This document shows, piece after piece, positions 13,020 through 24,151 of a stretch of DNA of 64,000 nucleotides; the first letter of the stretch is position 1; each line of letters opens with the position of its first letter. The stretch lies in assembly GCA_001695595.3 (NCBI GenBank), contig MBPM02000071.1, positions 1-64,000 of the forward strand, written 5' to 3'. The position numbers and the translations under genes are program-made. This DNA is from Plasmopara viticola (Eukaryota; Oomycota; Peronosporomycetes; Peronosporales; Peronosporaceae). Below the pieces are notes generated by a model. The model did not search any database. It was not told the origin of the DNA and saw only the letters and a program-made list of their open reading frames with translations.

Positions 13020-13581
13020 ATCCCTGGCTGTTAACTGATACACTGATTACAAACTTTTTCCACCCTTACTCATGCATACCACCATAGTCATGCAAATCGC
13101 TCGTGCGACACATTAAAGTATAGCACATGACACAAAGCGTAGTACGCTAAAAAAACACTCGAAAGCGGCCGCCCAATAGCAGCTAGATGCATTGATTCTT
13201 TTTTTCGGTCGGCATGTCAAGTTCGAGGATGTATATACGTACAAGTTTGAGAAAATGATACCATGCGAAGGAGATGACTTTTTAGATCACAGAGAAAACG
13301 AGCTGTCACCCCTTTCTAACGTCTTCGATGCTAACCACAATCCCCCTGCAATCACAATTGCAATAGCTTACTTGCATAGCCCTGGCGTTAGGCTTTTTTC
13401 TTCCATCAGACAGTCATACCGTGTGTGAAGGCGCCGTGCGCACCAATCGAACAGTATGCGCCCCACCACAAACCACCACAAGACAAGTGCATGACAAATA
13501 GATTATGAAATGAGCGGCGAATAGCTTACTCAATTGCTCTGACCAAATATACGTGAAGAAGCAGTATAAAATGGTAAGAAG

Positions 13582-13653
13582 AGCCCCCAGGCGGGATCGA
13601 ACCACCGACCTTTCGCTTACGAAGCGAGTGCTCTACCACTGAGCTATAGGGGC
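13582..13653 (-). tRNA. tRNA-Thr(CGT), unit 11
   Basis: Intact copy with A43. Confidence 0.95.
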
Positions 13654-14231
13654 GTGGCAACCGTAGGTAGCTTACACACAACTAATAATACACGCAAGTT
13701 TCAAGCGCAAACAAAGAGCGCAGTGGGTCTATTAGCATCATAATGTCTCTACATTAGTTGCGGTGCGCGTAAGAAATAACACTTATGCGTTACAGCAACA
13801 ACAGCTGGTATGTATAGAACTAACACAAGCCTCACCTCGCTAATTAATTTAGATAACAAACGATGTCTACTGTAATTGAGCTGACATGAAAGATGACAAC
13901 GAGCCGAGTCATGGCTTCAAAATCCAAATGAAAGTGCAATACTTCTCGTTAATGCGTAAAGTCCTTGCACAGGGCCGCGTTAATACTATCTGTACCGCTT
14001 TAACTTGTACGGCTGATCACCAAAATAATCCTATTGAGCGATGCATAAAAAAAGCTTCAAATCGCGTGCTTGGACCTCAGATCCCACTTCACTTTCATAA
14101 AGAGCATCTCGGTTTGTCCCGAATTAAGCGCATGTCATCCGATGGGCAAACCTACTCGATGGGCAAAAAGCTTGAATGTTTGGAAGGCAAATGAAACGGT
14201 CATTGGCTGACTGACATAAATTGTAATAATG

Positions 14232-14312
14232 CGACAGCTGTGAGATTCGAACTCACGCGGGTTACCCCATTAACTTAGCAGGCTAACGCCTTAACCACTC
14301 GGCCAAGCTGTC
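14232..14312 (-). tRNA. tRNA-Ser(GCT), unit 12
   Basis: Intact copy. Spacer matches unit 6. Confidence 0.97.
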
Positions 14313-14874
14313 ATCCCTGGCTGTTAACTGATACACTGATTACAAACTTTTTCCACCCTTACTCATGCATACCACCATAGTCATGCAAATCGCTCGTGCG
14401 ACACATTAAAGTATAGCACATGACACAAAGCGTAGTACGCTAAAAAAACACTCGAAAGCGGCCGCCCAATAGCAGCTAGATGCATTGATTCTTTTTTTCG
14501 GTCGGCATGTCAAGTTCGAGGATGTATATACGTACAAGTTTGAGAAAATGATACCATGCGAAGGAGATGACTTTTTAGATCACAGAGAAAACGAGCTGTC
14601 ACCCCTTTCTAACGTCTTCGATGCTAACCACAATCCCCCTGCAATCACAATTGCAATAGCTTACTTGCATAGCCCTGGCGTTAGGCTTTTTTCTTCCATC
14701 AGACAGTCATACCGTGTGTGAAGGCGCCGTGCGCACCAATCGAACAGTATGCGCCCCACCACAAACCACCACAAGACAAGTGCATGACAAATAGATTATG
14801 AAATGAGCGGCGAATAGCTTACTCAATTGCTCTGACCAAATATACGTGAAGAAGCAGTATAAAATGGTAAGAAG

Positions 14875-14946
14875 AGCCCCCAGGCGGGATCGAACCACCG
14901 ACCTTTCGCTTACGAAGCGAGTGCTCTACCACTGAGCTATAGGGGC
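14875..14946 (-). tRNA. tRNA-Thr(CGT), unit 12
   Basis: Intact copy with A43. Confidence 0.95.
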
Positions 14947-15524
14947 GTGGCAACCGTAGGTAGCTTACACACAACTAATAATACACGCAAGTTTCAAGCG
15001 CAAACAAAGAGCGCAGTGGGTCTATTAGCATCATAATGTCTCTACATTAGTTGCGGTGCGCGTAAGAAATAACACTTATGCGTTACAGCAACAACAGCTG
15101 GTATGTATAGAACTAACACAAGCCTCACCTCGCTAATTAATTTAGATAACAAACGATGTCTACTGTAATTGAGCTGACATGAAAGATGACAACGAGCCGA
15201 GTCATGGCTTCAAAATCCAAATGAAAGTGCAATACTTCTCGTTAATGCGTAAAGTCCTTGCACAGGGCCGCGTTAATACTATCTGTACCGCTTTAACTTG
15301 TACGGCTGATCACCAAAATAATCCTATTGAGCGATGCATAAAAAAAGCTTCAAATCGCGTGCTTGGACCTCAGATCCCACTTCACTTTCATAAAGAGCAT
15401 CTCGGTTTGTCCCGAATTAAGCGCATGTCATCCGATGGGCAAACCTACTCGATGGGCAAAAAGCTTGAATGTTTGGAAGGCAAATGAAACGGTCATTGGC
15501 TGACTGACATAAATTGTAATAATG

Positions 15525-15605
15525 CGACAGCTGTGAGATTCGAACTCACGCGGGTTACCCCATTAACTTAGCAGGCTAACGCCTTAACCACTCGGCCAAG
15601 CTGTC
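15525..15605 (-). tRNA. tRNA-Ser(GCT), unit 13
   Basis: Intact copy. Last unit of the 6-13 haplotype block. Confidence 0.97.
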
Positions 15606-16167
15606 ATCCCTGGCTGTTAACTGATACACTGATTACAAACTTTTTCCACCCTTACTCATGCATACCACCATAGTCATGCAAATCGCTCGTGCGACACATT
15701 AAAGTATAGCACATGACACAAAGCGTAGTACGCTAAAAAAACACTCGAAAGCGGCCGCCCAATAGCAGCTAGATGCATTGATTCTTTTTTTCGGTCGGCA
15801 TGTCAAGTTCGAGGATGTATATACGTACAAGTTTGAGAAAATGATACCATGCGAAGGAGATGACTTTTTAGATCACAGAGAAAACGAGCTGTCACCCCTT
15901 TCTAACGTCTTCGATGCTAACCACAATCCCCCTGCAATCACAATTGCAATAGCTTACTTGCATAGCCCTGGCGTTAGGCTTTTTTCTTCCATCAGACAGT
16001 CATACCGTGTGTGAAGGCGCCGTGCGCACCAATCGAACAGTATGCGCCCCACCACAAACCACCACAAGACAAGTGCATGACAAATAGATTATGAAATGAG
16101 CGGCGAATAGCTTACTCAATTGCTCTGACCAAATATACGTGAAGAAGCAGTATAAAATGGTAAGAAG

Positions 16168-16239
16168 AGCCCCCAGGCGGGATCGAACCACCGACCTTTC
16201 GCTTACGAAGCGAGTGCTCTACCACTGAGCTATAGGGGC
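16168..16239 (-). tRNA. tRNA-Thr(CGT), unit 13
   Basis: Intact copy with A43. Confidence 0.95.
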
Positions 16240-16817
16240 GTGGCAACCGTAGGTAGCTTACACACAACTAATAATACACGCAAGTTTCAAGCGCAAACAA
16301 AGAGCGCAGTGGGTCTATTAGCATCATAATGTCTCTACATTAGTTGCGGTGCGCGTAAGAAATAACACTTATGCGTTACAGCAACAACAGCTGGTATGTA
16401 TAGAACTAACACAAGCCTCACCTCGCTAATTAATTTAGATAACAAACGATGTCTACTGTAATTGAGCTGACATGAAAGATGACAACGAGCCGAGTCATGG
16501 CTTCAAAATCCAAATGAAAGTGCAATACTTCTCGTTAATGCGTAAAGTCCTTGCACAGGGCCGCGTTAATACTATCTGTACCGCTTTAACTTGTACGGCT
16601 GATCACCAAAATAATCCTATTGAGCGATGCATAAAAAAAGCTTCAAATCGCGTGCTTGGACCTCAGATCCCACTTCACTTTCATAAAGAGCATCTCGGTT
16701 TGTCCCGAATTAAGCGCATGTCATCCGATGGGCAAACCTACTCGATGGGCAAAAAGCTTGAATGTTTGGAAGGCAAATGAAACGGTCATTGGCTGACTGA
16801 CATAAATTGTAATAATG

Positions 16818-16898
16818 CGACAGCTGTGAGATTCGAACTCACGCGGGTTACCCCATTAACTTAGCAGGCTAACGCCTTAACCACTCGGCCAAGCTGTC
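16818..16898 (-). tRNA. tRNA-Ser(GCT), unit 14
   Basis: Intact copy. The spacer has C4 instead of C5 near 17221, as in units 2 and 16. Confidence 0.97.
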
Positions 16899-17459
16899 AT
16901 CCCTGGCTGTTAACTGATACACTGATTACAAACTTTTTCCACCCTTACTCATGCATACCACCATAGTCATGCAAATCGCTCGTGCGACACATTAAAGTAT
17001 AGCACATGACACAAAGCGTAGTACGCTAAAAAAACACTCGAAAGCGGCCGCCCAATAGCAGCTAGATGCATTGATTCTTTTTTTCGGTCGGCATGTCAAG
17101 TTCGAGGATGTATATACGTACAAGTTTGAGAAAATGATACCATGCGAAGGAGATGACTTTTTAGATCACAGAGAAAACGAGCTGTCACCCCTTTCTAACG
17201 TCTTCGATGCTAACCACAATCCCCTGCAATCACAATTGCAATAGCTTACTTGCATAGCCCTGGCGTTAGGCTTTTTTCTTCCATCAGACAGTCATACCGT
17301 GTGTGAAGGCGCCGTGCGCACCAATCGAACAGTATGCGCCCCACCACAAACCACCACAAGACAAGTGCATGACAAATAGATTATGAAATGAGCGGCGAAT
17401 AGCTTACTCAATTGCTCTGACCAAATATACGTGAAGAAGCAGTATAAAATGGTAAGAAG

Positions 17460-17531
17460 AGCCCCCAGGCGGGATCGAACCACCGACCTTTCGCTTACGA
17501 AGCGAGTGCTCTACCACTGAGCTATAGGGGC
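17460..17531 (-). tRNA. tRNA-Thr(CGT), unit 14
   Basis: Intact copy with A43. Confidence 0.95.
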
Positions 17532-18109
17532 GTGGCAACCGTAGGTAGCTTACACACAACTAATAATACACGCAAGTTTCAAGCGCAAACAAAGAGCGCA
17601 GTGGGTCTATTAGCATCATAATGTCTCTACATTAGTTGCGGTGCGCGTAAGAAATAACACTTATGCGTTACAGCAACAACAGCTGGTATGTATAGAACTA
17701 ACACAAGCCTCACCTCGCTAATTAATTTAGATAACAAACGATGTCTACTGTAATTGAGCTGACATGAAAGATGACAACGAGCCGAGTCATGGCTTCAAAA
17801 TCCAAATGAAAGTGCAATACTTCTCGTTAATGCGTAAAGTCCTTGCACAGGGCCGCGTTAATACTATCTGTACCGCTTTAACTTGTACGGCTGATCACCA
17901 AAATAATCCTATTGAGCGATGCATAAAAAAAGCTTCAAATCGCGTGCTTGGACCTCAGATCCCACTTCACTTTCATAAAGAGCATCTCGGTTTGTCCCGA
18001 ATTAAGCGCATGTCATCCGATGGGCAAACCTACTCGATGGGCAAAAAGCTTGAATGTTTGGAAGGCAAATGAAACGGTCATTGGCTGACTGACATAAATT
18101 GTAATAATG

Positions 18110-18190
18110 CGACAGCTGTGAGATTCGAACTCACGCGGGTTACCCCATTAACTTAGCAGGCTAACGCCTTAACCACTCGGCCAAGCTGTC
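18110..18190 (-). tRNA. tRNA-Ser(GCT), unit 15
   Basis: Intact copy. The unit 15 spacer has private changes near 18511 and a pair of small deletions near 19224 and 19254. Confidence 0.97.
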
Positions 18191-18751
18191 ATCCCTGGCT
18201 GTTAACTGATACACTGATTACAAACTTTTTCCACCCTTACTCATGCATACCACCATAGTCATGCAAATCGCTCGTGCGACACATTAAAGTATAGCACATG
18301 ACACAAAGCGTAGTACGCTAAAAAAACACTCGAAAGCGGCCGCCCAATAGCAGCTAGATGCATTGATTCTTTTTTTCGGTCGGCATGTCAAGTTCGAGGA
18401 TGTATATACGTACAAGTTTGAGAAAATGATACCATGCGAAGGAGATGACTTTTTAGATCACAGAGAAAACGAGCTGTCACCCCTTTCTAACGTCTTCGAT
18501 GCTAACCACAACCCCCTGCAATCACAATTGCAATAGCTTACTTGCATAGCCCTGGCGTTAGGCTTTTTTCTTCCATCAGACAGTCATACCGTGTGTGAAG
18601 GCGCCGTGCGCACCAATCGAACAGTATGCGCCCCACCACAAACCACCACAAGACAAGTGCATGACAAATAGATTATGAAATGAGCGGCGAATAGCTTACT
18701 CAATTGCTCTGACCAAATATACGTGAAGAAGCAGTATAAAATGGTAAGAAG

Positions 18752-18823
18752 AGCCCCCAGGCGGGATCGAACCACCGACCTTTCGCTTACGAAGCGAGTG
18801 CTCTACCACTGAGCTATAGGGGC
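18752..18823 (-). tRNA. tRNA-Thr(CGT), unit 15
   Basis: Intact copy with A43. Confidence 0.95.
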
Positions 18824-19398
18824 GTGGCAACCGTAGGTAGCTTACACACAACTAATAATACACGCAAGTTTCAAGCGCAAACAAAGAGCGCAGTGGGTCT
18901 ATTAGCATCATAATGTCTCTACATTAGTTGCGGTGCGCGTAAGAAATAACACTTATGCGTTACAGCAACAACAGCTGGTATGTATAGAACTAACACAAGC
19001 CTCACCTCGCTAATTAATTTAGATAACAAACGATGTCTACTGTAATTGAGCTGACATGAAAGATGACAACGAGCCGAGTCATGGCTTCAAAATCCAAATG
19101 AAAGTGCAATACTTCTCGTTAATGCGTAAAGTCCTTGCACAGGGCCGCGTTAATACTATCTGTACCGCTTTAACTTGTACGGCTGATCACCAAAATAATC
19201 CTATTGAGCGATGCATAAAAAAAGTTCAAATCGCGTGCTTGGACCTCAGATCCCTTCACTTTCATAAAGAGCATCTCGGTTTGTCCCGAATTAAGCGCAT
19301 GTCATCCGATGGGCAAACCTACTCGATGGGCAAAAAGCTTGAATGTTTGGAAGGCAAATGAAACGGTCATTGGCTGACTGACATAAATTGTAATAATG

Positions 19399-19479
19399 CG
19401 ACAGCTGTGAGATTCGAACTCACGCGGGTTACCCCATTAACTTAGCAGGCTAACGCCTTAACCACTCGGCCAAGCTGTC
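19399..19479 (-). tRNA. tRNA-Ser(GCT), unit 16
   Basis: Intact copy. The unit 16 spacer has a T-to-A change near 19789 and a shorter A run near 20506. Confidence 0.97.
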
Positions 19480-20040
19480 ATCCCTGGCTGTTAACTGATA
19501 CACTGATTACAAACTTTTTCCACCCTTACTCATGCATACCACCATAGTCATGCAAATCGCTCGTGCGACACATTAAAGTATAGCACATGACACAAAGCGT
19601 AGTACGCTAAAAAAACACTCGAAAGCGGCCGCCCAATAGCAGCTAGATGCATTGATTCTTTTTTTCGGTCGGCATGTCAAGTTCGAGGATGTATATACGT
19701 ACAAGTTTGAGAAAATGATACCATGCGAAGGAGATGACTTTTTAGATCACAGAGAAAACGAGCTGTCACCCCTTTCTAACGTCTTCGAAGCTAACCACAA
19801 TCCCCTGCAATCACAATTGCAATAGCTTACTTGCATAGCCCTGGCGTTAGGCTTTTTTCTTCCATCAGACAGTCATACCGTGTGTGAAGGCGCCGTGCGC
19901 ACCAATCGAACAGTATGCGCCCCACCACAAACCACCACAAGACAAGTGCATGACAAATAGATTATGAAATGAGCGGCGAATAGCTTACTCAATTGCTCTG
20001 ACCAAATATACGTGAAGAAGCAGTATAAAATGGTAAGAAG

Positions 20041-20112
20041 AGCCCCCAGGCGGGATCGAACCACCGACCTTTCGCTTACGAAGCGAGTGCTCTACCACTG
20101 AGCTATAGGGGC
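20041..20112 (-). tRNA. tRNA-Thr(CGT), unit 16
   Basis: Intact copy with A43. Confidence 0.95.
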
Positions 20113-20689
20113 GTGGCAACCGTAGGTAGCTTACACACAACTAATAATACACGCAAGTTTCAAGCGCAAACAAAGAGCGCAGTGGGTCTATTAGCATCAT
20201 AATGTCTCTACATTAGTTGCGGTGCGCGTAAGAAATAACACTTATGCGTTACAGCAACAACAGCTGGTATGTATAGAACTAACACAAGCCTCACCTCGCT
20301 AATTAATTTAGATAACAAACGATGTCTACTGTAATTGAGCTGACATGAAAGATGACAACGAGCCGAGTCATGGCTTCAAAATCCAAATGAAAGTGCAATA
20401 CTTCTCGTTAATGCGTAAAGTCCTTGCACAGGGCCGCGTTAATACTATCTGTACCGCTTTAACTTGTACGGCTGATCACCAAAATAATCCTATTGAGCGA
20501 TGCATAAAAAAGCTTCAAATCGCGTGCTTGGACCTCAGATCCCACTTCACTTTCATAAAGAGCATCTCGGTTTGTCCCGAATTAAGCGCATGTCATCCGA
20601 TGGGCAAACCTACTCGATGGGCAAAAAGCTTGAATGTTTGGAAGGCAAATGAAACGGTCATTGGCTGACTGACATAAATTGTAATAATG

Positions 20690-20770
20690 CGACAGCTGTG
20701 AGATTCGAACTCACGCGGGTTACCCCATTAACTTAGCAGGCTAACGCCTTAACCACTCGGCCAAGCTGTC
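20690..20770 (-). tRNA. tRNA-Ser(GCT), unit 17
   Basis: Intact copy. The unit 17 spacer has a longer A run near 20900 and a T8 near 20947. Confidence 0.97.
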
Positions 20771-21330
20771 ATCCCTGGCTGTTAACTGATACACTGATTA
20801 CAAACTTTTTCCACCCTTACTCATGCATACCACCATAGTCATGCAAATCGCTCGTGCGACACATTAAAGTATAGCACATGACACAAAGCGTAGTACGCTA
20901 AAAAAAACTCGAAAGCGGCCGCCCAATAGCAGCTAGATGCATTGATTTTTTTTTCGGTCGGCATGTCAAGTTCGAGGATGTATATACGTACAAGTTTGAG
21001 AAAATGATACCATGCGAAGGAGATGACTTTTTAGATCACAGAGAAAACGAGCTGTCACCCCTTTCTAACGTCTTCGATGCTAACCACAATTCCCCTGCAA
21101 TCACAATTGCAATAGCTTACTTGCATAGCCCTGGCGTTAGGCTTTTTTCTTCCATCAGACAGTCATACCGTGTGTGAAGGCGCCGTGCGCACCAATCGAA
21201 CAGTATGCGCCCCACCACAAACCACCACAAGACAAGTGCATGACAAATAGATTATGAAATGAGCGGCGAATAGCTTACTCAATTGCTCTGACCAAATATA
21301 CGTGAAGAAGCAGTATAAAATGGTAAGAAG

Positions 21331-21402
21331 AGCCCCCAGGCGGGATCGAACCACCGACCTTTCGCTTACGAAGCGAGTGCTCTACCACTGAGCTATAGGG
21401 GC
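21331..21402 (-). tRNA. tRNA-Thr(CGT), unit 17, LINE-adjacent
   Basis: All 72 nt are present, with A43. Its first nucleotide (G at 21402) directly abuts the first base of the inserted LINE, so the natural 5' flank has been replaced by LINE sequence. The internal A and B boxes are intact, so it may still be transcribed, but any upstream promoter context is lost. Confidence 0.93.
21390..21402. repeat. Left target-site duplication of the LINE
   Basis: Sequence gagctataggggc, identical to 29222-29234. The base before it differs between the two sides (t here, a there), so the duplication is exactly 13 bp. It is the first 13 nt of the unit 17 tRNA-Thr read on the minus strand. Confidence 0.92.
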
Positions 21403-21511
21403 AATTCTCAATTTGCCGGCTACCCCACAAGTCGACTCTTCGGAAGAACCCTATCAACCTTCAGCCTTTCCAGCTCCCCATCCCAGCCGCCTCTCTCTGC
21501 CGCCCATCGCA

Positions 21512-24151
21512 ATGAGAAATCCAGCTGCTGCCCCTTCTTTCCCCCGTGCCGACCAGATCGACCCTGTCGTACTTGGTCCGGCTCTCCCGTCTGCACCCAG
21601 CATACCGTATGTGGCTATAGATGCTTTCCCTTCCGTTATACAAGCCGAAATCGTCACCGCCGATCTTCTCGCTATCGTACATGACGCTGGCAACGATCGA
21701 GGGACGCTCTCGCTCTCTACCCCCTCGTCCCAACTAGCGCCTCCATCGCCTCCTGACTCTGCTCTCCCCGTGTCACTAGGCGCGGTAAGAAGTGCGGAGC
21801 TTGCTGACGACAGCGACATGACCGAACCGCTTCTGTCGTCCCAGGCAAATTTGCCTGACGACGACGTCGCGACGCCCACACCTCCGCGGCCTGTTGATGC
21901 TGGCGCGACCGATGGTGCTGACCCGCGGCCAACAATGGCCGATCTGCTCTTCCAGCAAGAAAATCTCCGCCGCGACCATGCTACCGTCGCCGCCGCTCGC
22001 CGACGTGTAGAAACTCCGAAGCCCCTCGCTATCGACATCGAAGCGATTGAGCGACAGTACGCTGCCGGTGGCGACTGGTCCGGCATCGCCGCTCGCATTG
22101 GTCAGTCCCGCCCGTATCCTCTCCCACGCGCCAAGTTTGATATGGTGATCGAGACGGGAAAAGCGTTCGCAAAGACCCCGCTGCAAAAGATCATGGCTGC
22201 ACTCGTTGGCACCAGCCACGGGAACCCGGCGCTGAGCCGGCTGTACGAGGAATTCCTCGTCGGCCAAGTGTCCAAGATGCCGGGCGGTAACCTGCGACTC
22301 AAGGTGAAAACCCAGGCCGCGTGTTTGAAGCTTGAGCAAACGACCGTCGCCATCCTTGGTGGCGTGTACCCGTTCAAGCCTTTCGACGTTCTCGCAAACA
22401 AGTTTTTCTTAGATATCTCGAACGTCGACTCAGACTCGGACACGGACCTGATGCTTCGTCGACTCTTTGACATGGGCTGCCAGCCAGTGTATGACACGTT
22501 CCGCGACGTAAACCTGGCGACGGGCCTCACATCTGCAACTTGGCGCGTCTTCTTCCGCTCGAACAAATGTCCGCCGCCATTGCTTTTGAGCGGTTCGGTA
22601 TGCGACCAAGTCATCTTCGACAACAAGTTGCACCCGGCGCACGGCAAAGACGCTCCATTCCAATCCCAGCGTCTCCCGTTTGGCTTTCGCTCGATCCACG
22701 GGATTGACCTAGGGACATCGGAGACCAGTCCGCGTTGTACATCCTCGACGACGTCGGCGCCGAAGCCGGCGTTGAAGACCCCAAAGCCGGCACCAAAGCA
22801 CAGCTCGAAGCCTCTCCAACCTGCGGTGATTCCACCACTAGCGGCCGCTCGTGCCAGACCTCGTTTCTCCTCACTGCGCAACGCCATCGAGGCTGAAGAG
22901 AAGAGGGAAGGTCAGCTCCAGCCAGGAGCTCAGCATGCCCACCAACTTGTGGCACACAATCACGCGAAGAAGGTGATCGACATTGATGACGTACTGTCGA
23001 TCTCGACTTTCCAAGGATCGTCAGGCGGAATCTCGCCACCCTCGAGCCCAAAGTCCAAGCCGACAAAGATGCTGATGCTCACGGACGGCTTCACAACCGT
23101 CGAGAATAAAAAAAAACGCACGCGCGGAGGAGTCGACTTCTCCAGCATGCTGACGAAGCATGTACCACGCCCGCTCAACGGAATCGCGACCAAGAATTAC
23201 TTTGCGGAGCTTCAGACGATGTCCGCATCGTTCCAGAGCTTCGACGCGGCCATCGACCCAAAGTACGGTAAACGTCACCAGATCGTCCCAGCCGAAGTGA
23301 AGATGCCAGAGGCGCTCAAGACGTCAAAAGAGGCTGCTTTCTTCGTGGAAAAGCGCCACACCAAGATTAGAAACGCAGTGAAAGCGTCGTTGATGGTCGA
23401 AGTTGCGGAGTCGATGGTGAACGACGAGAACACAGCGCTGCTCAACACACTTCCCGACCTCCTTGCGGGGGCAGACGGCAAGGTGGACGGCACCGTGAAG
23501 ATCATGGAAAACGCTTCGAACCCGGACCACGTAATGAAGAAACTCGTTGAGTCGGGTCCGGCGTTCAACAGCGCGATGTCCCTCAAGATGGCTGAGAATG
23601 GCAACGAGATCGCCGAACTCGCCCAATTGCACATGATCAACCGTGTGCTAAGCGCGACGACGCCGAACGACGACGTCACGTTCAGTGCAAAGTGGAAGAA
23701 GCTGACAGGGACGGCTGTGCCCTCGAAACGTCAAGAGCTGCTCAAGGCGTGCGCGAAGTGGTGGACAGCGACGGACCAAGTTCGTGAGCTATCCCGGTTC
23801 ACAAAGGCGCTAAGTGTTTTTGAGCTCTCCCTGATGTCGGCGGCACCGACAATCTTCTCGAACGATCACTGGATCCAGTTCGTCACAGGCGAGCCTGTCC
23901 AGTGGGTCCCAGCTCATCATGCAAGACTGCTGCACCCCAACACCCTCTTGAAGCTGCTACGATCGGACCTCGGCGCTCTTTGCATGGAGCACTGGAGCCA
24001 AGTTCAGTGGCAGGGCCACCTTCTCGACGAACTTGAGGAGCTGCGAAAACTTGAGGGGGAATACCCGGTTGATGAGTCGGTGTTGAAGCTCCAGGTTGCG
24101 AGCGACGGCTCGTTGACACTAGTGGCGGGCGGCCTTGCCACCCGCTGCTAA
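21512..24151 (+). CDS. LINE ORF1 protein
   Basis: Uninterrupted frame of 879 codons from the first in-frame ATG at 21512. The frame is also open upstream to the element edge at 21403, so the true start may be lost or non-ATG. In non-LTR elements ORF1 normally makes the RNA-binding particle protein. No CCHC knuckle or RRM is obvious. The N-terminal 170 residues are rich in Pro, Ala and Ser. A middle segment (near 22,100-22,700) looks globular. A Pro/Lys/Ser-rich linker around 22,740-22,850 separates it from a helical C-terminal half. It overlaps the ORF2 frame by 29 nt. Assigned by position, not by a recognised domain. Confidence 0.75.
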   Translation: MRNPAAAPSFPRADQIDPVVLGPALPSAPSIPYVAIDAFPSVIQAEIVTADLLAIVHDAGNDRGTLSLSTPSSQLAPPSPPDSALPVSLGAVRSAELADDSDMTEPLLSSQANLPDDDVATPTPPRPVDAGATDGADPRPTMADLLFQQENLRRDHATVAAARRRVETPKPLAIDIEAIERQYAAGGDWSGIAARIGQSRPYPLPRAKFDMVIETGKAFAKTPLQKIMAALVGTSHGNPALSRLYEEFLVGQVSKMPGGNLRLKVKTQAACLKLEQTTVAILGGVYPFKPFDVLANKFFLDISNVDSDSDTDLMLRRLFDMGCQPVYDTFRDVNLATGLTSATWRVFFRSNKCPPPLLLSGSVCDQVIFDNKLHPAHGKDAPFQSQRLPFGFRSIHGIDLGTSETSPRCTSSTTSAPKPALKTPKPAPKHSSKPLQPAVIPPLAAARARPRFSSLRNAIEAEEKREGQLQPGAQHAHQLVAHNHAKKVIDIDDVLSISTFQGSSGGISPPSSPKSKPTKMLMLTDGFTTVENKKKRTRGGVDFSSMLTKHVPRPLNGIATKNYFAELQTMSASFQSFDAAIDPKYGKRHQIVPAEVKMPEALKTSKEAAFFVEKRHTKIRNAVKASLMVEVAESMVNDENTALLNTLPDLLAGADGKVDGTVKIMENASNPDHVMKKLVESGPAFNSAMSLKMAENGNEIAELAQLHMINRVLSATTPNDDVTFSAKWKKLTGTAVPSKRQELLKACAKWWTATDQVRELSRFTKALSVFELSLMSAAPTIFSNDHWIQFVTGEPVQWVPAHHARLLHPNTLLKLLRSDLGALCMEHWSQVQWQGHLLDELEELRKLEGEYPVDESVLKLQVASDGSLTLVAGGLATRC

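Larger units (their letters stand above)
1..21402 (-). repeat. Tandem array of 17 tRNA-Ser/tRNA-Thr units (about 1.29 kb each)
   Basis: Head-to-tail repeat. The tRNA-Ser to tRNA-Ser spacing is 1287-1293 bp. Each unit, read on the plus strand, is tRNA-Ser (81 bp, minus), about 560 bp spacer, tRNA-Thr (72 bp, minus), about 580 bp spacer. Units differ only by scattered single-base changes, homopolymer-length changes and a 6-bp indel, so they are homogenised. The spacers contain no recognisable gene. Short open frames recur because the DNA recurs. The array begins before base 1 and is interrupted at 21,402 by a LINE, after which a diverged unit continues at 29,222. True copy number in the genome may differ because such arrays assemble poorly. 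Confidence 0.97.

Noticed and set aside
1..21402. CRISPR-like periodic repeat
   Set aside because: The period is 1.29 kb with no short direct repeats or unique spacers; the genome is eukaryotic.
21454..23679. Long minus-strand frames opposite LINE ORF1
   Set aside because: GC-rich antisense frames of a real coding sequence, with no independent motif.
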